Assembly: GCF_027887165.1 (NCBI RefSeq)
Contig: NC_077232.1
Coordinates: 274,648-338,647, forward strand
Source of the DNA: Monodelphis domestica
Lineage: Eukaryota; Chordata; Mammalia; Didelphimorphia; Didelphidae
Length of the DNA stretch: 64,000 nt
Reading direction: 5' to 3'
In this document: positions 57,271-64,000 of the stretch, one piece after another
Position numbering within the stretch: the first letter of the stretch is position 1
Layout of the letters: every line of letters begins with the position of its first letter
Program-made: the position numbers and the translations under genes
Notes under the pieces: generated by a model
Database searches by the model: none
The model's input: the letters and a program-made list of their open reading frames with translations, nothing else
What the model was told of the DNA's origin: nothing

Positions 57271-58770
57271 CGCCCATTATGCCCTTGGCTCGCTCTCTTG
57301 ACTGAGAGACCTCCAGGTACCGCCCACGCCAGGATCTCTCGCGCTGTTGGCTGGGAGGGGAGAAAGGAGGGTATTCCAAGTAGAGGAAACCGCTAGGGCA
57401 AAGGCCCCACAGCTGGAGATGCAGCGTTCTGGGGAAGCAGCCTGGGCCTAGCCAGTTCGTCTGGACCTTGGAGGGAGTCGAGGCTCCCAACGTTTAATGA
57501 ATCGGAAAGCCAAGACTGAGCTGGGCTTGGTCCTGGTCTGTGGAGTCAGGAAGTCCTGGGTTCAGATCCAACCTTCAACCTTGCTAGTGAGCAGCACAGG
57601 AGCCCTCCCTCTCAGGGTTTCTGTGAGCTTCAAATGCAACAAGGTCTGAACAGCCCTCTGTAAAGGGAGGGGGGAGGTGCACACATGCTAGCCCAGTGAC
57701 CCTGGGCAAGTCACTTATCCATTGCCTATCTCTTACCTCTCCCCTGCCTTGGAAACCACGAGCTCTGTGCAGAAATGCTTCGAGGCCAATGGGGAGTCCC
57801 CCCAAAGCCCAGAAACACTGTGGTCAGCCCCGGAGGCCGGGCCTGAAGCAGGGCTGCCAGAGCGGATGCCCAGCTACAAAGAGGTCTCTCAGACCCTGAG
57901 AGGCTAGGACGGAGCATGTGGAGAGCCTCCCCCGAACCTCCACCTGGGGTGAGCAGCTGCTGGGTCCCCCGACCCAAACACGCACCAGCAGCCTGAAGAG
58001 CTCAAGGCGGGGCAGAGACGAGCCTTCAGCAGGCAAACAGAAAGCCCAGAAACCTTTATCAGATACCTTCCAGCGCCAGGCTCTCTGCTAAGGGAGGTGC
58101 AGAGAGGAAAAACACAGTCCCTGCCCACCCCTCCCCCGCCCAGGGCAGCCCCCCCAAAGGGCTCGCTGGTGCCCCTCTGAGCCCTGCCCAACCCTGGATC
58201 CAGCAGCCTCTCTGGGGACACCCCCCCTAGCAGCTGGGGTTCAGGAGCCCAGCCTCTGCCTTGGACACCCTTGGCCTCTCCAGGGGGTCACTGGTCTGGG
58301 GGTCAGCTGTTGGGAAATGAAGAGCCGCTGCGCCCTCCTGAATGGCGCCTTTGGGGGGAGGCCTGAGATCCTGGAATAAGCCACCAGTCATTTCCCTGAG
58401 AGGAAGACGGCTGGCTGTGGCTCCCCATCGGCTTCCCCCTCCATCCCCAAAGAAGGAATCAACCCACCAACCACAAAGGAATCCCCCCAGAGACATGGAC
58501 CTAAAGGACTCCTGGACTTGGAAGAGCAGCCCAGCCTGGGCATGAGGGGAACAAGAATCCCTGAAGCAAGACTTCAAAAAAGGAAACAAAATGATCATCT
58601 GCATGAGAAAAGGGAGCAGGAGGCAGAAAGCCGGCAACAGGTGAGCCAGGAAAGCAGGAAGGGGAAGGAGAAGGAACTGAACCAAGAGCTCCAAACCCGT
58701 CCCGGCCCAGACTCCTGGAACAAAGGCTACTGGACCAAAGAGAAGGTAATGACTTGTGAAGAGTGAATCA
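57270..58770. other. HRAS upstream region, SINE remnant, no gene seen
   Basis: Holds a + strand SINE-like stretch at about 57530-57730 (GTCCTGGGTTCAGATCCAAC, GTGACCCTGGGCAAGTCACT) and a dispersed repeat near 58040-58120. No exon could be supported; this may be part of LRRC56 upstream sequence. Confidence 0.45.
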
Positions 58771-58779
58771 AACTCTTTG

Positions 58780-59571
58780 TCTATCAATCAGCAATTGATT
58801 GAAAGTTAATCAATCAAAAGCTGAAGTACCCCTACTTAGTACCCTACTAGGTACCAGGTCACTAAGTAGGAGAGTTCACAAATCACTTGCTAGAGTGGGT
58901 GGCAACTCCAGAGGCCACTGCCCTGTTCCTGGGCAGTGCTAGGTGTGAATCTTAAAACTGCTCAGACTCTACTTCAGAAGATTTGATTAAGCTCTTCCCC
59001 ATTTTCTACAATGGAGGTAATTGATCAGGAGTGTATTGGGAATTTTAACATTACTCCACCCTACTCAGACAGTGCCTTAGGGGAAGATAAAGTTGTGAAC
59101 TCCTGATTGAACAATGAAAAGTCCCCAACTCATAGTGAAGCCAACCTTAAGCTAGGTCTGTTTTTAGATCTAATACAAAAGGGTGCCAAGTACCTACAAA
59201 GGTTAAATTAATCACTAAAAGATCAAGCAACTTACAGAGGGCAAGCTTAGCAAAGAGGTGTGAAATACTCAGAAGATGTAATCTAATCAGAGAAGGTGAG
59301 AACAAAAGAAGATGTGAACTAAGAATGGACAGTCCTAGGAAAAGCGTCTGCTGTGATTGGTAGACATGAAAATTTAGGGGAGGTGACATAAGAGAAAATT
59401 CTTTAAAAAGAGAATTCAGTTCAGTTTGGAAGCTGAATTGGAGCTCTGAACTCAGTTCAGGAGTTCAGTGGAGGACTGGAGCTTGCTTGAGACAATCTTG
59501 TGGTGAGTGATAAAGACTGACTCGCTCTCCCTTAGGCCCAGGGATGGCCTAGGCCCTTTCCTACTGCTTGG

Positions 59572-59641
<70 letters not shown>

Positions 59642-59735
59642 CTTCCCTTAATTCCTTCATTTGTATTAATTAAAATCTCCATAAAACCCTGCTGACTTGG
59701 GTATTTTCATATTTGGGAATTTTCCCATGGCGACC
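58780..59735 (+). mobile_element. LTR-like segment of an endogenous retrovirus-type element (fossil)
   Basis: An AT-rich unit with LTR layout: U3-like sequence, a TATA-like CTTTAAAAAG at about 59401, an R-like GAATTCAGTTCAG block, a (CT)n tract and an ATTAAA-type signal followed by a short U5-like end. It looks like a solo LTR. Boundaries are soft and the family is not identified. Confidence 0.45.
59575..59639. repeat. (CT)n microsatellite
   Basis: About 32 uninterrupted CT dinucleotides inside the LTR-like segment. Confidence 0.97.
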
Positions 59736-59759
59736 ACTTAATTTTAGATTTTTAAATCA

Positions 59760-60240
59760 AGACGCTAAAAATTATCTTTACAGTTTGGCTGAAACCTTTA
59801 TAGTTTTGGCAATTCACAGTCTTGGCAAACCATATTTTCATGGTTACATGGGCCAATTGAAAGACTGCAATTGGTTCCTGTAAAGTGGGCGAGAAAACTG
59901 CTTTAAAAAGGCCAGCTGGAGGATTCAGTCCAGTCACTGCTGGTGAGCTGGACTGGAGGAGGAGACTCTTTCCTTGGATCTCGCTTCTCTGTGGATTCTT
60001 CCTCTTCTCCTGGCTCTTCACATTTGTAGTCTGAAGACAGTAGGATTAAACTCAGGGTATTTGTAGCTAGGCAGTACTGTCTGTCTCTTTATCAACATTT
60101 TTCTACTTCCCCTCTTTGTAAATGAAGCCCCTTAAGGTCATTTTGACTTAAGCTGTAATATTTCTAAATCAGCGACCACAGTATTATTTTAGAATTCTCA
60201 TATTTAGTATAAAACCTAAATTTAAATTCTTATAGATTTC
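59760..60240 (+). mobile_element. Second LTR-like segment (fossil)
   Basis: It repeats the layout of the preceding unit: CCAAT-like GGCCAATTGAAAG, TATA-like CTTTAAAAAG at about 59901, a GGATTCAGTCCAGTCACTG block and a downstream CAGCGACCAC that echoes GGCGACCACTT in the first. It is probably a solo LTR of a related family. Confidence 0.4.
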
Positions 60241-60279
60241 CTCCTGAAGACAAGAGATAGGAAAACTAAATTAGGCAAA

Positions 60280-60930
60280 AGACTGGGGGAAAGAAGAAAC
60301 TACAATGAAACCCATATTAAAAAAAAAAAACAACCAACCTTGGGGAAAATAAAAGACCAAGGAGAATTTAAGATTCATCAATTACCTGAACGCCTCGCCC
60401 CCACCCTCCCAAGAAGTTGGACCTCATATTTCAAGAAACCATAAAAGAAAACTACCAACACCTTTTAACTACAGAGGGCAAAGGAGAACTAGAAGGCAGT
60501 CACCTCCTGAAGTCATCCCCAAATGAATACTCCCTAGAACATTGGAGCCCAAATCCAGAGCATCCAAGTTGAAGAAAAAACACTGAGTAATCAGAAAGAA
60601 AAAAATTCAAGCCCAGAGGAGACCCGATCAGCATCATGCAAGATTTAGCAGCCACTACCACAAAGAAATGAGGAGCTTGGAAGTTATTTCTAAAGCTAAA
60701 AGATACAGACTTACAGTCAAGAATGGCTGTCGGAACAAGACCGAGTATGCACAATCTTATAAGAATGCAGCCAAAGCAGTCCTTATGGGAACATTTATGT
60801 CTGTAAGTACTTTCTTCAAGATGTTGATAGAGAAAAAACATCAACAAATTGAGCAAGCAGATAAAAAAACTCCAAACTCAACAGATTTAGAAATCCTAAT
60901 TAAATATGAAAATGACACTACTTAAAATCC
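60280..60930 (+). mobile_element. LINE-1 fragments, diverged
   Basis: ATGCAAGATTTAGCAGCCAC (ORF1-like) and ATGCAGCCAAAGCAGTCCTT, ATGGGAACATTTATGTCTGT (ORF2-like) on the + strand. Confidence 0.65.
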
Positions 60931-61264
60931 TTTCTTTTCTTTTCCAGCAGATTACGCCCCGTCATTACTCCTCTCTCATTTGTCATCTAGCAGCTGCTTC
61001 CCTGATGCCTACAAACACACCCTAGTCTCTCTGCTTTCTCAAAACCCTGATCCATCTATCCCAACTCCCTTTTGTGACCAAACTCCTTCAGTGAGTGCCT
61101 CCACTTCCTTTCCTGTCCCTCCCTTTTCTAAGTATTGAAAGTCTGGCTTCAGATTTCTGAAATGGCACTTTCCAAAGTTAAATGTTCAATCTTACAGCAA
61201 TTCTCATCCTTCCTTGACCTCCCTGTAGGATTTTTATTTGACTCTTACTTTTCTGTCTTAGTGA

Positions 61265-61412
61265 CCACTCTAATACAGAAGGGCAAACAAGAGCTAGGCA
61301 AATGGGATTAAGTGACTTGCCCACACAGCTAGGACGTGTCTCAGGTCACATTTGAACCCAGGTCCTCCCAACTCCAGGTCTCACCACTGTGCCACCCAGC
61401 TGCCCTGTCCCT
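61265..61412 (-). mobile_element. tRNA-type SINE, reverse strand
   Basis: GGATTAAGTGACTTGCCCAC, CACATTTGAACCCAGGTCCT and CACTGTGCCACCCAGCTGCC. A + strand MIR core follows at about 61655-61740 (TCTCAGTTTCCTCTTCTGTG). Confidence 0.8.
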
Positions 61413-61744
61413 GTATTGTACTATTTGACCCTCCCCTCCTTGATTCTCTTTTCTGTAGGTTTTCAGGACACCACTATCTCCTGGGTTTCCTCTTTCCTCT
61501 CCCTCCCAGTCTCACCCAGACCAGGTCCACTAATGACGATAAAAATACAGTTTCCAAAGTGTCATATAACACGTTTTCTCATCTGATCCTCAGTTTGGAA
61601 AGTTTCTGGGAGGTGCTTGCAAGGTGCTATTATCACCATTGTATAGTGAAGTCATTCTCTTTCTCAGTTTCCTCTTCTGTGAGATGGAGATGATATTAGC
61701 ATCTCTCTCCGAGTTACTGTGAAAATCCAATGAGATAGCCTATT

Positions 61745-62262
61745 ATGACGCTCCTCCTCCTTACACTAAAGCTCAGGTCTCATCATGTCATCTCTTCCCC
61801 ATTCAGGAAACTCTCGAGGTTTCCAAAAATCGCCTTTTCCGGTCTTTATTTGGCTTTGTTGGCCCCACCCCAGCCTTTCCCATACGCTCAGCCCTTCTTC
61901 CTCCCCTCGACACACTCAGCAGAGCACTGGCACTGGCTTCCTTCCTGCTGTTGTTCGCCCTGGGTTGCTCTTCTTCCTCATCGTTCCAGCCTGGCTCTCC
62001 CGGCTCCCTACGAATCCCCGCTTTGATCCCAGGTTTTCCAGGAAGCCTTCTCCATCCAGCCCCCTTCATGCTAGCTAGCCCCTTCCTTCCTTCTGTTCCT
62101 CATCTCCACTTCTACCCGTCCATATCTCATGTTCAGTCATGGGCTGTGTGCCGTCTCCTCCAATTGATGAGCAACTCCTTGAAGGCAAGAGTGGGTTTTG
62201 GCCCTTCTTTACACTTAACACAGGTCCGGCTCATAGTTAGCCCTGAATAGACTTGCTGACAA
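61745..62262 (+). mobile_element. L2 LINE 3' part
   Basis: CATCATGTCATCTCTTCCCC, CCAGGAAGCCTTCTCCATCC, GAGCAACTCCTTGAAGGCAA and CTCATAGTTAGCCCTGAATA in L2 order. Confidence 0.65.
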
Positions 62263-62269
62263 AATCAAA

Positions 62270-62720
62270 GAAAAGGCCAAAGCCGTGGAAAGCAAATAAA
62301 TCTCTTAAAGAAAAAACTGGGAGCTGGGTCGTTTGGGGGAGGGGGAGGCGGACGGGGAAATGACCGGAGAAGCCATTGTCCAGTGGAATTCTTAAGCAAC
62401 CAGATTCCTGTTATCAGAAACGAAAAAGGCAAATTCCCACCAAATAGAGAAAACCAAAGGAAACGATCAGGAACTTTTCCCAATCCCATGCCATTGAAAC
62501 AGATAATCTAACTGAAATGGCCAAGTATTTATAAAGCAAATGTGAAACGCCCCCATTTCCAGAATAAGACGTAAAGGACTTCAGCAGCTGGACGGGGCCC
62601 AAGAAAAGGAGGCCTGAAGGAAGGAATCCCTTGGCGCCCACGAGGGAGTTCTGGCCAACGCCAAAGGACAATCCATCTGATCCTACGCAGCTGTGTGGAA
62701 GAGGCGCCAAAGAGGTCCTG
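62270..62720 (+). mobile_element. LINE-1 fragment, very diverged
   Basis: ATAATCTAACTGAAATGGCC, AGTATTTATAAAGCAAATG and GAAGGAATCCCTTGGCGCC loosely follow LINE-1 ORF2. Confidence 0.4.
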
Positions 62721-64000
62721 CCCGGCCTCCGGCCACTTCTGCAGAGGCCGTGAATGAGCTGGCCTGAGAACGCCCAAAAGCCAAGCTCCAAGCTACTTGG
62801 CGAAGAAGGAAAAGCCTTCTGTGGAATATCAGGAGGAAAACAAAGGCGGCCTCCACCTGGCACCAGGAAGCATCAAGCACGGCAGGGCAGACCAACAGTC
62901 CCTAAGGGTGTCCCCAAATGGCCTCAGGCTTTTCTTCCTGTGCTTTGGGGGATCTTGAGTGTAAAAGGGCTCTCTCTGTCCCTTGTCAAAGGCTTCTCCC
63001 ACAGGTTACAGCTCCCGTTACTGGAGCTCGAAGATCTAGCTGGGATGGAGCGGCCGAGAGACCCTCCGCCTGGCAGTCTGACGTTCTAGTGCCTGGGAGT
63101 TTTTAAGAGGAATGAAGACCAGCTCGGGCGTTGGGCCTGAGTTCCAGGCCAAGCCAAGCCAATTCGGGTTTGGGGGACACGGGGCAGAACGGGCGGCCTC
63201 CCCTTGCCGGACCTCAGCTTCCCCATCTGTAGAAGGGTCCTTTTTAGCTTCTGATCAATGGCCCGAAGATCCTATTGGCTTTGAGGCTCTACGAGAGAAG
63301 CGGGGCAGAGACGAGAGGGGAGAATCTTCCTTGCCAGGGCAGGCTTTGCTGTCTTGTGGTAAAGAACCAGCATTTCTATTGGGCCTGGAGAGAAAACGGG
63401 GGAGTCCGAGACCTTCTGCCAAAGCTGCTTTCGCCTGTGTCTTGTCGGGGGGGGGGGGGAGCCCCGGGATGCCCCGGCTGCCGCGGTTCTTCCAAATACA
63501 ATATCGCCAGTCCAGAAGCGGGGCTGACCCAGCGAAGCCCAGGATTTAAGCTGGGAGAATATGCTCTGTTTGACGCCAGCCCAAGGGGAAGGGCTTCCCC
63601 TCCTCTTCCTGTGACAACTTCCTGTGGCTGGAGACGGCGGCGACAACCCTGTTCATTGGCTGCTGAGTCCAGCTCTTAAGCATCCAGAGGAGCCGGAGTG
63701 ATGGAGACAAGCGCAGCTGCTGCCGGGAGAGCCTCCAGGGATCTGGGAACGTCCTGGCCGCCCGTCTCTGTTGGGGCCCTTAGGCAGAGGCCACCCGGCG
63801 ATGGGGGAGCCTTGGGGGGCTCCAGAAGATCAGGAGATGCCTTGGAAGCCCAACTCGGGCTGCTGACGGCCTCCTGGGAGAGCAACTTGCCCGAACAAGC
63901 CCGGCAGGAAATCATCTCAGCACACCAGACACGGGTTTTGTGATAAAGGGAGCAGCTCATCCACTGGCGCCACCGCCGCCGCCGCCACCCCCAGAGAGGG
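62720..64000. other. Right-edge region, no gene seen
   Basis: It becomes GC-rich again, with GCC triplets at 63970-63990. An 81-codon frame at 63698-63943 (+) has no recognisable domain. If the human order holds, LRRC56 coding exons would start beyond this edge. Confidence 0.4.

Noticed and set aside
58518-58766. 82-codon Glu/Lys/Gln-rich frame
   Set aside because: It sits in repeat-rich sequence beside LTR and LINE-1 relics, and no homologue or splice structure is recognised.
63698-63943. 81-codon frame near the right edge, considered as LRRC56 exon 1
   Set aside because: It does not resemble the LRRC56 N-terminus that I remember and has no donor at its end.

Overview
This is a GC-rich piece of a mammalian chromosome with intron-containing genes, CpG-rich promoters and many SINE/LINE relics. 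Gene content and order (PKP3 end, SIGIRR, ANO9, PTDSS2, RNH1, HRAS) match human 11p15.5 as I remember it. The tRNA-type SINE at about 43.46 kb and the style of the LINE-1 copies point to a marsupial. That species call is inferred from repeat style, not from a search.

Layout: 1-768 holds the last four exons of PKP3 (+). 1734-5162 is SIGIRR (-), 414 codons in nine coding exons. 6576-11015 is ANO9 (-), 739 codons in 23 coding exons. 11.0-17.0 kb is repeat-rich with no gene I can support. 17168-17989 (-) is an unrecognised proline-rich single-exon ORF placed head to head with PTDSS2 (18372-28701, +, 479 codons, 12 exons). Their shared promoter carries two perfect RFX X-box palindromes. Three PTDSS2 introns carry minisatellites. 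29530-35662 is RNH1 (-), 456 codons, built from seven internal exons of exactly 171 nt, with a LINE-1 in intron 2 and a predicted noncoding first exon near 39.1 kb. A CpG-rich zone at 39.1-40.7 kb probably serves RNH1 and also a + strand gene whose coding exons lie at 50687-55101. That gene encodes a 439-codon TBC-domain Rab GAP of the USP6NL/TBC1D3 type. I do not recall a gene of this kind between RNH1 and HRAS in human. It converges on HRAS (55592-56440, -, 189 codons, intact). 57.3-64 kb has no coding exon I can support and holds LTR-like, LINE-1, L2 and SINE relics; LRRC56 would be expected beyond the right edge.

The genes are not an operon. They share a compact neighbourhood: membrane and signalling regulators (SIGIRR, ANO9, HRAS), lipid synthesis (PTDSS2), RNase control (RNH1), vesicle traffic (TBC gene) and cell junctions (PKP3). 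Many introns are under 150 nt, typical of a GC-rich region. Exon boundaries were read by eye from splice consensus, reading-frame continuity and remembered human proteins. Every multi-exon CDS listed sums to a whole number of codons. Intron phases are likewise consistent throughout.
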